Shown here: positions 27,379 through 40,800 of the stretch, piece after piece
How positions within the stretch are numbered: position 1 is the stretch's first letter
Layout: the number at the start of each line of letters is the position of its first letter
Source of the DNA: Clostridia bacterium
Lineage (GTDB): Bacteria > Bacillota > Clostridia > Oscillospirales > Acutalibacteraceae
Assembly (NCBI GenBank): GCA_024404145.1
Contig: JAKSQK010000007.1
Coordinates: forward strand, 1-62,524
Direction of reading: 5' to 3'
Length of the DNA stretch: 62,524 nucleotides
Program-made: the position numbers and the translations under genes
Notes under the pieces: generated by a model
Told to the model about the DNA's origin: nothing
Databases searched by the model: none
Seen by the model: only the letters and a program-made list of their open reading frames with translations

Positions 27379-29335
27379 ATTTTCTTGTGCGCAACTTATT
27401 TATTCTGTCTCTGAGCATAGCAGCATGTTCAAATTCGAGTATCTTAGCCGCCTGTTGCATTTCTTTTGTAAGCCGTTTAATAAGGTCTTCTCTTTCAAGT
27501 TTGGATAATTTATAATCCGGTTTATCATTTTCAACCTTACTTCCGATTTCAATAATATCCCTAACATCTTTAATAACCGTCTTTGGCTTAATTCCGTGCT
27601 CTGTATTATATTTTTGCTGAATTGTTCTTCGGCGTTCGGTTTCGGTTATTGCCTTTTCCATCGAAGCCGTTACCGTATCAGCATACATAATTACGGTGCC
27701 GTCGGCATTTCTTGCCGCTCTGCCAATTGTTTGAACGAGCGAAGTTTCGCTTCTAAGAAAACCTTCCTTATCTGCATCAAGAATTGCAACAAGTGATACT
27801 TCCGGAATATCAAGGCCCTCTCTTAAAAGGTTGATTCCGACAAGTACATCAAATTCACCGAGCCGCAAATCTCTAATTATTTCCATTCTTTCGATAGTGT
27901 CAATATCATAATGCATATAACGAACCTTAACACCCAAGTTTTCAAGATATTCGGTAAGGTCCTCCGCCATTTTTTTAGTAAGAGTTGTAACTAAAACTCT
28001 TTCTTTGCGAACAGTTCTGATATTTATTTCTGTAACAAGGTCATCAATTTGCCCCTCAGATGGTTTAACAATAATTTTAGGGTCAAGAAGTCCCGTAGGT
28101 CTTATTACCTGCTCGGCGATAACCGATGCGTGTTCCTTTTCAAAATCCGATGGTGTTGCAGAAACATAAACCGCTTGATTTATATGACCGTAAAATTCAT
28201 CAAAATTTAACGGACGGTTATCAAATGCAGAAGGCAGACGAAAACCATATTCAACAAGATTTTCTTTTCTTCCCCTATCTCCGCCAAACATTCCTCTAAC
28301 CTGCGGAAGAGTTACATGAGATTCGTCAACGAAAAGCAAAAAATCATCGGGGAAATAATCAAGCAATGTTGACGGAACACTTCCTGCAGGGCGCCTCGAT
28401 AATACTCTCGAATAGTTTTCAACGCCTTTGCATGTTCCAACTTCTCTCAGCATTTCGATATCATACTCGGTTCTCTGTCTTATTCTTTGCGCCTCAATTA
28501 GTTTGCCGTTTTCGTTAAAGAATTTTACCCTGTCTTCCATTTCGCCTTTTAATTCATTAAGCGCATCTTCAAGTTTGTCTTGAGGGACAATATAATGCGA
28601 AGCCGGATAAATGGCGACATGGTTTAGTATCGACTTAACCTCACCTGTTAAAGTATTTATCTCGCAAATTCGGTCAATTTCGTCGCCAAAAAATTCAATT
28701 CGTATTGCGTTTTCATAGGAATACGCAGGATAAACGTCGACTATGTCGCCTCTAACCCTGAATTTATTACGAACAAAGTTAACATCGTTTCTTTCGTACT
28801 GTAAATCAACAAGTTTTTTAATAAGGTCTTCTCTGTTTTTTTCCATTCCTGTTCGAAGAGAAATAACCATATTACGATAATCAATAGGATTACCAAGCGA
28901 ATAAATGCAAGAAACAGATGCAACGATAATAACATCTCTCCGCTCAGATAATGCGCATGTTGCACTATGGCGAAGTTTGTCTATCTCATCGTTTATCGAA
29001 GAGTCCTTTTCTATATATGTGTCAGTCCCCGGAATATACGCCTCCGGTTGATAATAGTCATAGTAGGAAACAAAATATTCAACCGCATTATCGGGAAAAA
29101 ATTCTTTAAATTCGCTGCAAAGCTGTGCGGCGAGGGTTTTATTGTGTGCTAAAACTAATGTCGGACGGTTGACACGCTCTATTACATTTGCCATCGTAAA
29201 GGTTTTGCCCGAACCGGTAACACCAAGCAGTACCTGTTCCCTATTGCCGTCTTCAATGCTTTTAACAAGCGTGTCTATTGCTTGCGGTTGGTCTCCCGTC
29301 GGCTTATAATCGGAATTGAGTATAAATTTGTCCAT
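27377..29335 (-). CDS. uvrB: Excinuclease ABC subunit B
   Basis: DNA damage-recognition helicase of nucleotide excision repair. Walker [11 protein letters not shown], the DNA-clamping beta-hairpin [34 protein letters not shown], the helicase motifs QTIGRAARN and a C-terminal UVR domain are all present. The ATG at 29335 is chosen because GAGGTG sits six bases before it; GTG and ATG codons just upstream overlap that site. No LexA-type box is recognised upstream. uvrA is not in the window. Confidence 0.97.
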   Translation of the reverse strand: MDKFILNSDYKPTGDQPQAIDTLVKSIEDGNREQVLLGVTGSGKTFTMANVIERVNRPTLVLAHNKTLAAQLCSEFKEFFPDNAVEYFVSYYDYYQPEAYIPGTDTYIEKDSSINDEIDKLRHSATCALSERRDVIIVASVSCIYSLGNPIDYRNMVISLRTGMEKNREDLIKKLVDLQYERNDVNFVRNKFRVRGDIVDVYPAYSYENAIRIEFFGDEIDRICEINTLTGEVKSILNHVAIYPASHYIVPQDKLEDALNELKGEMEDRVKFFNENGKLIEAQRIRQRTEYDIEMLREVGTCKGVENYSRVLSRRPAGSVPSTLLDYFPDDFLLFVDESHVTLPQVRGMFGGDRGRKENLVEYGFRLPSAFDNRPLNFDEFYGHINQAVYVSATPSDFEKEHASVIAEQVIRPTGLLDPKIIVKPSEGQIDDLVTEINIRTVRKERVLVTTLTKKMAEDLTEYLENLGVKVRYMHYDIDTIERMEIIRDLRLGEFDVLVGINLLREGLDIPEVSLVAILDADKEGFLRSETSLVQTIGRAARNADGTVIMYADTVTASMEKAITETERRRTIQQKYNTEHGIKPKTVIKDVRDIIEIGSKVENDKPDYKLSKLEREDLIKRLTKEMQQAAKILEFEHAAMLRDRINKLRTRK

Positions 29336-29455
29336 TCCCATCACCTCACTTATAAAACTATAATTATATTTATTATAACAAAAATCTTATAAAAATAAAA
29401 TAGTAAATTTATTTGTTTGCCGTAATTTGTGTTTACGGTAAAAACATAATTTTAA

Positions 29456-29495
29456 TAAAAAAACCCGACAAAAACCCAGTTGGGAATTTGTCGGG
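29456..29495 (-). terminator. Intrinsic terminator of the secreted-protein gene
   Basis: Stem CCCGACAAA...TTTGTCGGG (29464-29495) with an inner CCCA/TGGG pair, followed on the minus strand by seven T. It lies 16 bases after the stop. Confidence 0.85.
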
Positions 29496-29510
29496 AAAAA
29501 TTATATGTTA

Positions 29511-30623
29511 TTACTTTGTTTTAACACTTTTCTTTGAACTCCAAGCAGAATAATACTTGCTTCCGCTTACGGTTTTATATGTGCGAATTCTTACATAGTA
29601 TTTTTTATTTTTCGTAAGTTTTGTAACTTTTTTAGAAGTGGTTTTTGCAGATATATTTACTGATTTTGCACTCTTAAAGCTACTGGATTTGGAATACTGA
29701 AGCTGATAACCGGAGGTTTGAGAGGTTTGTTTCTTCCATTTAGCGGTAAAGCCCTTACTCTTAGCGGTTAAACTGCTTATTGAAGTTCCCTTCGGAACGA
29801 TTGTAAATGTCTTTTTAAGTGAACTGAATCCTTCGTAATCTTTCTTAAAAGTGACTTTTACGGTATATTTACCGACAGATTTTCTACCTGATGAATATTT
29901 GACATTATAATATGATGAAGAGATTTTCTTGCCGTTGCTATCTTTAACCGTAACAGTCGGTTTCTTTACTTTTCCGTCATAAACATATGATGTTTTTGAA
30001 AGACTTAATGTTTTCGGTTTATAGAAATTGCCGCTGTAATAATAGTCACAGTATCTACAATCAAAGAATGCATGGTTATATGTAGAATATTTATATTTTG
30101 TTACATCATACTCGTGCTTATGCGGTCTTACAGTAAGCGATAATGTTTGTTCGGCATAGCCCCAATCATAATCGTTGTAAGAAGTTAAATTTGTTATTGA
30201 AAAATTGCAAAAATCAATAAAATACTTTTCGCCCTTATAAAGTTTAGCAGCCTTTTTGGTAATTAATGAATAATCGCTTGTATATGCGGAACATACACTT
30301 TTTCCGGTGCTGTCAACAACGGTTAAAGCAACACTAGGTGTTTTGCCTGTGACATATTTGTCTTTTTCGTATCCTGTTGCTTCAAATTCATAATATCCGG
30401 TTGAAGAGGGTGAAAAAACATAATAAACTTCGGTTTCGCTAACCAATGAGTCGTGCCAATCATGAGCCGGATACCCATATTTGAATGTGAATGACTTGCT
30501 TTTGTTAAGACTGATTGAATATGCATTTTGCGGAGTATTAACTGCAGCTGCAGACGCAGTAATAGAAGCTGCAGAAATGATAAGCAGAATGCAAAGAACC
30601 AATGAAATAATTTTTTTGGACAT
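29511..30623 (-). CDS. Secreted protein with fibronectin type III-like C-terminus
   Basis: 370 residues. A clear Sec signal peptide (cut near ITASAAA) is followed by an N-terminal beta-rich domain with YYVFSPSSTGYYEFEATG, resembling pre-peptidase or lectin-like folds. A cysteine pair follows (FFDCRYCDYY), then an Ig-like domain (SLSKTSYVYDGKVKKPTVTV) and a Lys/Ser-rich fibronectin III-like repeat at about 280-370. No membrane anchor or sortase signal is seen. Such proteins are common at the surface of gut Clostridia; the ligand is unknown. AAAGGAGC precedes the ATG, with its own promoter and terminator. Confidence 0.8.
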   Translation of the reverse strand: MSKKIISLVLCILLIISAASITASAAAVNTPQNAYSISLNKSKSFTFKYGYPAHDWHDSLVSETEVYYVFSPSSTGYYEFEATGYEKDKYVTGKTPSVALTVVDSTGKSVCSAYTSDYSLITKKAAKLYKGEKYFIDFCNFSITNLTSYNDYDWGYAEQTLSLTVRPHKHEYDVTKYKYSTYNHAFFDCRYCDYYYSGNFYKPKTLSLSKTSYVYDGKVKKPTVTVKDSNGKKISSSYYNVKYSSGRKSVGKYTVKVTFKKDYEGFSSLKKTFTIVPKGTSISSLTAKSKGFTAKWKKQTSQTSGYQLQYSKSSSFKSAKSVNISAKTTSKKVTKLTKNKKYYVRIRTYKTVSGSKYYSAWSSKKSVKTK

Positions 30624-30684
30624 TTTAAACGCTCCTTTAATAATTAATAAATAATAATTAACAATAAATAATTAATATATATAC

Positions 30685-30713
30685 ATTTTATCAAAACAAA
30701 AACAAAATGTCAA
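30685..30713 (-). promoter_or_regulatory. Sigma-A promoter of the secreted-protein gene
   Basis: TTGACA (30708-30713), 17-base spacer and TAAAAT (30685-30690) on the minus strand. A leader of about 55 AT-rich bases follows, without an evident structure. Confidence 0.75.
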
Positions 30714-30784
30714 TAGTTTTTAAAAATGTATCTCGGGTCCAACTTAGGTTACGGCTACTGTCCGTTTATTTAATTTTAAAAGTT

Positions 30785-31102
30785 TTAAGATAAGTTTTTT
30801 GCCTGTTTAACCGGATTCTTGTCAATCAGGTTGTTTTGATAGGCATAATTAAAAGCGATGCTTAATACTTCCCTTGCTTTTTCGGCCGATGTGGTCGTTA
30901 GCGTTGATGCTTTTTCGAGTAATTGGTCGATATATTCTGTATTGCACTGATTCAGTTCAATATCTCCTACAAACGGCATAATCCACTGTTTCAAGGTATG
31001 CTCCATGTTCATTTTGCAAGCCGAACTGATTTTGCCACATTGAATATTGTAAAACCAATCTTCTAAAAATTCAGATAACAGCACCGTCCGTTTACCAAAC
31101 AC
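30785..31102 (-). pseudogene. Tyrosine integrase remnant (core-binding domain only)
   Basis: About 105 codons that read like the N-terminal SAM-like core-binding domain of phage or transposon integrases (LSEFLEDWFYNIQ, TLKQWIMPFVGDIELNQCNTEYIDQLL, AREVLSIAFNYAYQNNLIDKNP). The reading stops where the catalytic domain with its R-H-R-Y residues should begin, and none of that domain is found downstream. The upstream N-terminal arm is also missing. It is joined directly to a broken ATPase gene in another frame. It is most likely debris of a mobile element. Confidence 0.75.
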
Positions 31103-31670
31103 ATTTCATCATCTACACCGTATACCTGCGGCATCCCGCCTTCACATATGTGTTTGAAAACAGCCGTAACATCATTTTCGGTGTCTGTTTTTGACGGCTT
31201 TGCAAAGTTTCAAGCGAAAAATCAAGCTCAGTGTCAAAAATCACATTGCTTTTTTCTCTTTGAGAAAGACTGTAAAGTTTCAAAATACAAAGTCTGCCGG
31301 CAAGAGTTTCTCTTATGCTTTTCATCATCTTTTATTGTTGGGAACCGGTAAGCCAAAACAGCCCCGTATCTTCGCTTTCGTCACACATAATTTTAATTTG
31401 CGCAAACAATTCCGGTACCTTTTGAACCTCATCAATCAAAATCGGAGGTTTATATGTTTGAAAAAACAATACCGGATCGTTTTTGGCCAATTCTCTTGCT
31501 CTTGCATTGTCGAGAGTAACATAAGTTCGATTTGTTCCCTCTGCCAAATGCTTCATCATAGTGGTTTTGCCGACCTGCCTTGCACCCGTTACAAGAATTG
31601 CTTTGAAATAGCCATTCATTTTTTCAAATTTTCTTTCAATTTCACGCGTAATATATGCCATTTTTTGCAC
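31103..31670 (-). pseudogene. Broken AAA ATPase (AAA_14/DUF4143-type)
   Basis: The N-terminal ATPase part is clear: LVTGARQVGKTTMMKHLAEG (Walker A), ILIDEVQKVPELF (Walker B) and FWLTGSQQ. A TAA at 31332 then interrupts the frame, but the next in-frame codons continue as the family should (KMMKSIRETLAGRLCILKLYSLS). A second lesion, a one-base shift near an A-run at about 31180-31195, moves the frame to ENDVTAVFKHICEGGMPQVYG. The gene is then cut off near 31103 and joined to the integrase remnant. The C-terminal DUF4143 domain is missing. Confidence 0.8.
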
Positions 31671-31812
31671 CTCATTATTACGATAATCTAAAACTGCATT
31701 TTATATTATCATAAACATATCGTCTTGTCAAAACGCAAGTCGATAATATTAGTACACTGTATCATGTAATAATTTACCGTTTTTTCATGTCGGCCGTTTT
31801 TGATTGAGAGTA

Positions 31813-31855
31813 CACAAAAATGCCACCTGCTCTTCGGTTAAAAAGAACAGGTGGC
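31813..31855 (-). terminator. Strong terminator ending the Tad/kinase/adhesin cluster
   Basis: A 13-pair stem GCCACCTGTTCTT / AAGAGCAGGTGGC (31822-31855, one wobble, eight-base loop), followed by ATTTTTGT on the minus strand, 16 bases after the giant gene's stop. The 31671-31812 stretch next to it shows nothing I can name. Confidence 0.88.
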
Positions 31856-31870
31856 AAATCTTTATTTAAC

Positions 31871-34800
31871 TTACTTTGAAATTACACTTTTTTTGCGTTT
31901 TTTGATTATTGTAAGTGCCGCAATCGCACCAGAAAGGGCAACAACTCCGCCGATTGAACCCCAACGGAGAGGTTTGTTCGCCCAGAAGATCAGGAACGCA
32001 CTGGATGCTACCGATACATTTGTTATGGTCTCATCGTAAATGATGTTGTCATCTGTTCCGAAATCTGCCATATCATCGCACACAATTCTGATGTTCTGAT
32101 ACAGTCCTTCCGAAACCTCAAATGTCAACTGACCGTTTCCGTCTTCGAGTGCTTTTGTAAAGTCCTCATCGGAGAGATTCAAAAGCTCACTCACTGCTTT
32201 TCCGTCTCTGTCGACCAAGGTCACGACAATGGATTTAAGTGCACCGCCGTCATCGGTCGGAACAACCGTAACCATTTGCTTGTCGGTCTGATATCTTCCG
32301 TCCTTTGCAAGGCCTGTAACGGTGACAACAGGAGCTGTACGGTCAACAACAAACTTAATGCCGGCATCCTTGACATCGCTGAATGCATCGTTTGTCGCCT
32401 TATCCTTTGAAGATACGACTACCGTGTACTCGCCTTCTGCCTCAAACAGAGATTTATCAATCGTATAGGTGTACTTATCCCATTGTTCTCCGCCACCGGC
32501 ATGGTCAACCTTATATTGATTTTCGGAAAGGTCCTTGCCGTTCAAGGTAACCTTGTACTCCTTGAGAGGATCGGCATTTGTTTCAACGACAACAATATCG
32601 TCCTTTACATTCTGAACATAGTATTTTTCAAGCAATTCAACCGTATTCTTGTTCAGTTCAAATGTAGAACCGCCTCTGTTGACGGAGAATGTCAAGAGAG
32701 TGTCATCACCCGAACGATTTACAGTATAAGTCGATCCGTCCGCTTTCACAAGAGAAACCTCGGAATAGGCGTTTCCTGCCTTATCCACAACGGTGCTTGT
32801 AATTCTGTAAATACCGTCATTTTCAATATTGGTAACGGTATACACCTTACCGTTTGTCGTATCCGAAAGAGCACCGATATCAAGTTTCTTGGTCTTGAAT
32901 TCGTTTCCTTCTTTTACAACAGCCGTAAGAACAGGTGTGAATACATCAAAGTTGGTATCTGTCGCCGTAATCACATAGCCGATATTGCCCTCATCATTGT
33001 TGGCGGATTCATCAACGATCTTCGTAATGGAAACCGCAGGGTTGGTCTTGTCAACATAGAAGGTCTGTGCCTCAATATCTGCCGTTGCATTACCTGCTTT
33101 ATCGGTATAATTGAAATCAAAGGTATAGAGTGAATCATTCGCATAAGATATCGTTGCTGTGTGAACATCACCGCTTGATGTCCAATTGCTTACTACCGGC
33201 AATGCAGAATTTGCACCGTTATCTGTTGCCGCCAATGTAATCTTAATTCTGGAAGTTTCAAAGTTATGCTCATTTACCGTGATAGTGGCAATTCGCTGTG
33301 CTTTGTAGTAATTACCGTTCTGTGCATCGTTATTGTCATACACAACAGTAAATGTCGGCAATGTCTTATCCACCGTGAATTTTTGCGGTGCAAGTCCGTT
33401 ATATGTAACCGGCTTATTTGCATTATCTGCTTGGTCGATATATGAAATATCGAAGGTGTAATCACCGTCTGCGGAATAGGTTACGGTCGCTGTATGTGTT
33501 GTACCGTCTCCGTTACCTGTTCCGTTCACCGTCTTCCAGCCGGAAAGTTCCGGAATGATTCCATCTGAATTCGTGATCTTCACAACGACCTTATCAGCAT
33601 TGAAATTGCGTTCGGAAATAACAATCGTTGCCGTACGGTTTGCCTTAAAGAAAGCATCGGTCGTGGCATCTGCAAATGCGGTATCACCGTCATTGTTATC
33701 GTAGCTGACATCAATCATCGGTGCGGTGATATCGATCTTAAGCTTCAGCTCCGCCTGGTTCGTATTGCCCGAATTATCGGTGGCAAAAACCTTTACCAAA
33801 ACTTCGTTACTGTTATTCTTTGCAGAGCTTACAAGGATTGCAGCATCCTTCTCATATACCGGATACAGTTCAGACTGTGTAGGATGTTCTTTAGTGAAGC
33901 TGTAGAGAATACCGTTATCTTCATCAATTCCGGTTCCCTGAGTCAATGTGTTAAGGCTGTAAACTTCATAGCGGACTTCCTTTAATCCGGAGTATGTTCC
34001 GTTAATCGTCGGATCTACAACCTTTACCGCAACTCTGACATCCTTATTATAAATTCCGTTTGCAGGTTGCTGTTCAGCCGTCAATGTGATTTCAGGTGCC
34101 ACTTTTTCAACAATCGGTGCTGTATGATCAACAATCACACCGTCTGTGCTGATATAAGTCGTATTTCCTGCGAAATCAACGATTCTGATATAAACGGTAA
34201 ACTGTTCATCCGGTGAAACACTGAAATCAGCATACGGCTTCCAATCAGTGGATGCCAAATTCTTCAGGTCAGATACTGTTTTTGCCTTTGTATCGGAAGT
34301 TTTGTAGTAATCCCATGACTCGATCGGGCTTGTCGCATCGTCTCTGGTAGCTGTAACCGAAACGGTGTCTCTGCTCCACAAGCCGAAGGTCAGAGTTTCA
34401 ATAAGTTTATCCCACGGATTCCATTCGCCAGCCTTGACCGTACCTGTAGGTTGTACCTTATCCACCGTAAACTCATACGGGGTTTTCGATGAGCCGGAGT
34501 CAACAGGCTCATTCGCATTGCCAGCTAAATCTTCATAACTGATTTCAAAGGTGTAGTTTGCATCATATACATACGGCAAAACAAGTGTATGCGTAGCATC
34601 ATCGGGAGTTTGCCCTATGTTAGAAATCCATTCAAGGTTTTTAAACATCTTTGAAATGTCTTTTAAATATCCGTCCGCATTAATTTCTAACTTCTTTTTG
34701 TCAATAACAATAGGTTCACCCTTTGAATCAACCGCCTTGATTTTAATACCGGCAGTTGCTTTGTCTGCTTCAAAGTGTCCGGTTCTTTCGGTAATAACTA

Positions 34801-37800
34801 TTGTTGCTGTTCTGTTTGCAGGGTAGTATCCTCTATTACCAACTGTTTTTCGGGGAGAATTGTTGTCATAGCTTATATCAATGGTCGGCTTAGTGATGTC
34901 AATATCAACCTTTACAGACTCTGTCGCAACATTTCCGGCGTTGTCAGTAACTTCAACATAGAGAACAACATCACAACTGTTGTTTTCCACAGAACTGATA
35001 GTAACGGTCTTCGCAAACTCATGAAGCAGTTCGGAATAGGTAGGTACATTTTCACTTTCTGCCACATAGTTGCTCATATCGTAGTCAAAGGTGTACAGTA
35101 CTTCCTCCTGCGTTGTTATCCCGTCACAGGTAACCCAATACTTGACTTCATTAATGCCCGAATATGACTCATCTTTCTTTTCTACAACATTGATAAGGAC
35201 ATCCACATCTTCGTTGTAGAGCGGAACACCGTTGTGAGAAAGTTCCGTCTTTTCAGGAGTCAATGTCACACGAGCTTTTGTTTTATCAACGATATAACCG
35301 TCCGCATTGATATACAGATAGTTTCCTGCGTAATCCGTAACCTTTAAATATACAACGAATTTTTCATCCTCGGTAATATCTAATGTGGGATTTTCGGTAA
35401 TATCGGTCCAGGAAGTAACTGCGTTCAAATCCGTATCACTGAGAATAGATGTTGCATCGGTTTTGCAATACTTGACAGACTCGATGGGACTAGTTACATC
35501 ATCGCTCGTTGCGGATATATCTACCCCGATTCTGTCATACAAACCGAAAGTCAAAACTTCAAGAAGTTTGTCCCAGCTATGTGCATTTGCCATAATTGTT
35601 GCGGTAGGATCGACCTTATCAACAGTAAATTCATAGGGTGTCTTCTGCTCGGAGGTATCAACTTCTTCATTGATGTTTCCGGCAAGATCCTTATAACTGA
35701 TGGCAAATGTATAATTTGCATCATAACTGTACGGCAAAACAAGTGTATGTGTTGCCTGATCGGGAGTTTGTCCTTCATTGGGAATCCATTCAAGTGTTCC
35801 AAACAACTTTGAAATATCTTTTAAATATCCGTCCGCATTGACTTCTAACTTTTTTTCGTCAACAACAATAGGCTCACCCTTTGAATCGACCGCCTTGATT
35901 TTAATACCGGCAGTTGCTTTGTCGGCTTCAAAGTGCCCGGTTCTTTCGCTGATAACGATTGTTGCCGTTCTGTTTGCAGGATAGTATCCTCTCTCACCGA
36001 CAGTCTTATAAGGGGAGTTGTTGTCATACTCAACCTTAATGGTAGGATCGGTAACATCAATATCAACCTTTACGGACTTGGTATCCTCATTACCTGCGTT
36101 ATCGGTCACCTTGACATTAAGTACTACATTACAACTATTGTTCTTTTTGGAATCAATAGTAACGGTCTCGGTAAACTCGTGGAGCAATTCGGAGTAAGTC
36201 GGGACATCCTCGCCTTCTTCCACATAATCGCTCATATCGTAATCAAAGGTGTAAAGTGCTTTTTCCTGCGTAGTTGTTCCATCGCAGGTTACCCAATACT
36301 TAACCTCCTTGATACCCGAATACGAGTCATCTTTCTTCTCGGCAACATCAATGCGAACCTTCACATCACCGTTATAGAGAGGGATGTCATTGTGTGAAAG
36401 TGTTGTTTCTTCCGGTGTCAGAGTGATAACGGAATCGGTGGTATCAACTACAAAGCCGTCAGAGCAAATATAATCATAATGACCGGCATAATCCTCAACT
36501 CGGATATAAACGACGAATTTCGCATCTTCCGAAACCGTCAGCGGTGCATAAGTGACGAATTTGCCTTCTGCATAGAGGTTATCCAACTGCGTGGAATTCA
36601 AAATCTCCGTCGAGTCGGTTCTGTACATTTCAAGCTTCTTGATCGGGCTTGTAGCATCATCAGAATCAGCGGTAACCGTAACCTGCTCATTCTTCCACAA
36701 ACCGAAGGTCAGCGTTTCAAGAAGCTTTGTCCATGTATTATCTTCTGCAACGGTAACTTTCGCAGTCGGCTTTTCATGGTCAACAACAAACTTGTTTGAA
36801 GTGTGCGTAAGGTTGTTTCCAAAAATATCCGTATAATTTACGGAAAACTCATAGTTTGCACTACCGTTGAAATAAACCAAATATGTATGAGTTGCTTCAT
36901 CAGGTGTTTCGCCTGCGGTAGTTGTCCAATCAACAACCTCGTAGGTCTTCCCTTGTGCGGTATCACCCTTAGTCTCGGTGACGGTCACAACCGGAGCGTC
37001 CGATGCATCGAACACGGAGGTTCTTTCTGTAATTACGATCTTTGCCTTACGGTTTGCATCATAGTATGCGACATTTTCATGTGTATCGACCGGCTCGGGA
37101 TCATTGAAATACGACACATCAATGGTGGGCTTATTGATGCAGATTTTCAAAGAAATCTCTTTTTTGGTTTCATTGCCTGCATTGTCAATAACAGTTACAA
37201 TGACTTTGATATTATCGCTGTTGTTCTTAGAAGAATCAACAAGAATATTCTTATTGGCATCAGCGGAATCCCACGAGGGAACAAGCTGTGCATAAGTAGG
37301 ATCCTCGATGTCAAACTGGAACAAAGTCCCGGTTTGAGTTTGGGTTTCACCGTTCTTTACTTCATAAGAAACACTCTTAATACCCGATGATGGCTGTGCA
37401 TCCTCTACCGTTACATTGATTTCAACATCTTTATCATAGTATCCGCTGCTGTTATTCGTTACAATATCAAGTTTAACATTATTGTCGGGAACAGCGGTTC
37501 TGTCAAAGACGATACCATTTGTAGTCGCATAGATATGCTGACCGGCATTATCGGTAACCTTGGTATATACTACGAACTTTTTGTCTTTTGCTACAGAGAT
37601 GCCGGTGTCTTTATTGTACGATTCCCAATTATCAACCGCATCAAGCTCGGCTTCACTCATAATGTCGGTGTCATCCTCAACAACGATATATTTGACATTT
37701 TCATCTTTAACACCGGAGGAAGCATCTCCATAATCAACCGTAAATTTCATCTCGGAGGGTTCCCAAAGTCCAAGCGTGATAATTGAAAGGACTTTGTCCC

Positions 37801-40800
37801 AACCGGTCAAATTTTCGTGCTTGATTTCAGCAGTAGGAACTGTCGCATCTTTCTTAATCGTTACAGTCTGTGCTTCATAGATCTTACCGGTTTCAATGTG
37901 ACGCACATAGAAGGTAACATCATGAACTCCGTCAACTGTAACGGCGTTTTCCAAAGTAGCTTTCCAATCAGCCGAATTTATGTCTTCGGCATAGCTGATC
38001 AGATATCCATCGGCAACTTTAATGGAAACATTGCCGGTATACCATTCGGATTCCGAATCAATTTTCTCGCCGATAATCGTATGGAACACATTTTCTCCAA
38101 TTTCGGCATCTTTAACAGTAAGAACATAGGTTGCAGTTGTTTTGTTATAATTGCTGTCCGCCGACTTTGTTGCGAGTACGGTAACCTCACCGGTTTTATT
38201 TGTGAATGTTAATGCTCCCGTGGCAGCATCAATAGCACTTACAACGCCGTCATCGTTTTTATCAATTGAATAAACGATATTTTCGGTGCCGAACAGTGTT
38301 CCCTGTTCAGATGCGGTCGGTGCAACAAAACTGCTGTCACCGTTGATCATATCATATGTGTCTTTTTCAAAAGCGATACTTTGCTCGTCTTTCTTGACGA
38401 CTACGGTATAAGAAGCCATATTGGCAGCATAGCGTTCGTTTGCCGTGAAAGATACGGTGACGATAACCGTACCTGCACCCTTGATTTCAAAAGCACCTGT
38501 TGCCGAATCAAAAGTGCCGTCAACAATAAATTCACTTCCGCTTGCTACACTGTAAAGAACTTCTATATCCTTTTTATCATCTTCGTCACCTGTTGTTGGA
38601 ACAGAAGATGCGGGATTGACAAACTTATTCTCGTTGTCGTTAAATACTACTTCAACAGTAGCGCCTTTTTCAAACGAAATTGTCTGCTTTGCCTTGTTGA
38701 TAGTAATGGTATATGAATCGGTAGTTTCTTCATATTGCTCGGTTTCACCGGCAGTCGCAGTAACGGTGATCGTGCCGGATTTTTTGATTACAAGGTTTCC
38801 GTTTGCATCAACAGTTGCAACATCTTCGTCAGAAGAAGAATATGTAATATCGGTTGTTGCCGTTGCTTTGTTCTGATAAGAATCGCCGTATGTGATCGCC
38901 GGAATACCGGTATTGCCTTTTTCAAAGGAAACCGTTTGCTCGGCAAGTTCAATAACGAGCTCATAAGACAAGGTCTGTGCCTGATATTCTTCTGACTGCG
39001 GCACTTTTGCGGTAATGGTAACCGTTCCCGCCTTCAAAGCGGTGACCTTTCCGTTTGCATCAACAGTTGCTACGGTGTTATCTGAAGACGAATATGTAAC
39101 GGGAGTTGTATCGCCGCCGCTTACAGCATTGGTGTACTCGGCACCGTATTTGATTTTTTGACCCGAAACACCTTTTTCAAAGACAAGCGGTGTCTTTTGA
39201 GGAGCACGGTATATTGTGATAGTGTATGTTACATCTGTTGCATCATCATAATAGTCATTTCCTGCAAGAGAAGCCGTAACCGTAACAGCAGCATAATCTT
39301 CCCCCGTGGGAACTTTAAGTGCTTTTACTTTACCGTTTGCGTCAACGGTTGCGATCGTATCGTCGGAGATTTCATACTCAATTGTTTGATCCGAAGAACC
39401 TCCGGTTGCAGCATTTGTATACTCATCGCCGACATAAATGGCGTCTGGATTTGCTTCTGCAAAGGCAAGAGCCTCCTGCTCGGACTTGACTACGGTAAGA
39501 GTATAAGACGAAGTCTCGTCTTCATACAGAGTGCCGCCCGCCTTAGTTGCAGTAATTTTTACAGTGCCGGGCTTTTTAAGTGTAAGAACACCGGTGTCCG
39601 CATCCACTTCCGCCACATCGGTATTATCTGATTCATAAGAAACCGCACCGCCTCCGGAACCTCCGGTCACAGTGTTGGTAAACCCATCGGGGGCATTCCA
39701 CTTGATTTGTTTGGGAGTTGTATTTGCCCAAACAAGTTCATCCTGGTCGCCTTTAACAACCGTTACAGTATAAGATGCAGAAGCAGGGACATAACTTACA
39801 GTTTCAACTCTCGTTGCAGTAATTGTCGCTTCTCCGATGCCGACAGGCGTAAGAATACCGGCAGCATTCACTTTTACAACACTTTCATTGTTTGATTCGT
39901 AGGTGTATTCTGCTCCGGAAACATCATCTGAAAGAGTGTCGTTCGTCTTATCGGTATCACTATACTTTATCTCAATAGCATCCTTTGTATAACTCATCTC
40001 GGCACGTTCTTTTACAACAACGCTTGAATCTTTAAAGCAAAGGATTTCTCCACCGTCACCGGCTCTCTTAATGCAGGAATGAAGTGTGTAGGTTCCCGCC
40101 GTTTTGAAGGTAGCACGAAAATAACTTGTTACATTATCCGTAAAAGAAAATCCGGTATCGAGGCCAAAATCTCCGTAGAACTCGTACCATTCACCGTTTG
40201 TTGACTCTTTGTATTCAAGCTTATCCAATGCTTCGGGATTGCTGAACTCAAATGAACCAAGAACCATGATTCCCGCATCCTCATTTGCCATCGTGGTAAA
40301 CTCAAATTCGGTCGTCTCGCCGACAACAAAAGTCTTATCTTCTATATTGGTGGTAAGAGTGCTTCTGCCGTTAACCGTTACGGGAATGTTTTCAGCAGAG
40401 CAAAGAGTTGTTCCGTCCGAAGCCGTTTTTATGTATGCGCTGACAGTGAATACACCGACCTTTTTAAAGGTCACACGGAATTCGCTGGTCGCATCGGACA
40501 TGGGGAAACCCGAATCAAGTCCGAATTCTCCGTAAAACTCATACCAATTCCCATCATTGTTTTCCTTGTATTCAAGTTTCTCAATTGCTGTGGGATCGCT
40601 GAAGACAAAGCTACCTTTCACAAGAGTGTTAATGTCATCATTAGCTTTTGTTGTGAATGTAAACTCCGTAGGTGTTCCCACAACAAAGCTCTTTTCCCCG
40701 ATATCTGTCGTCAGTGTGCTGGGAGATGCCGCAAACACGCTGATCGGGACGAGGGATACAAGCATTACAAATGCAAGAACCGTCGCCAATATGCGTTCAG

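Noticed and set aside
31103..31670. The AAA ATPase as a working defence or toxin-related gene
   Set aside because: It carries an in-frame stop, a frameshift and a lost C-terminal domain.
31871..32010. A sortase (LPXTG-type) anchor at the end of the giant protein
   Set aside because: No LPXTG-like motif precedes the final membrane helix; only the helix and a basic tail are seen.
34490..36810. Long near-identical repeats that could suggest a CRISPR-like or mobile repeat array
   Set aside because: They keep one open reading frame and encode repeated Ig-like domains; there are no short repeats with unique spacers.
32483..40535. Many open frames on the plus strand opposite the giant gene
   Set aside because: They lack ribosome sites and family features and mirror the strong codon pattern of the minus-strand gene, including its repeats.
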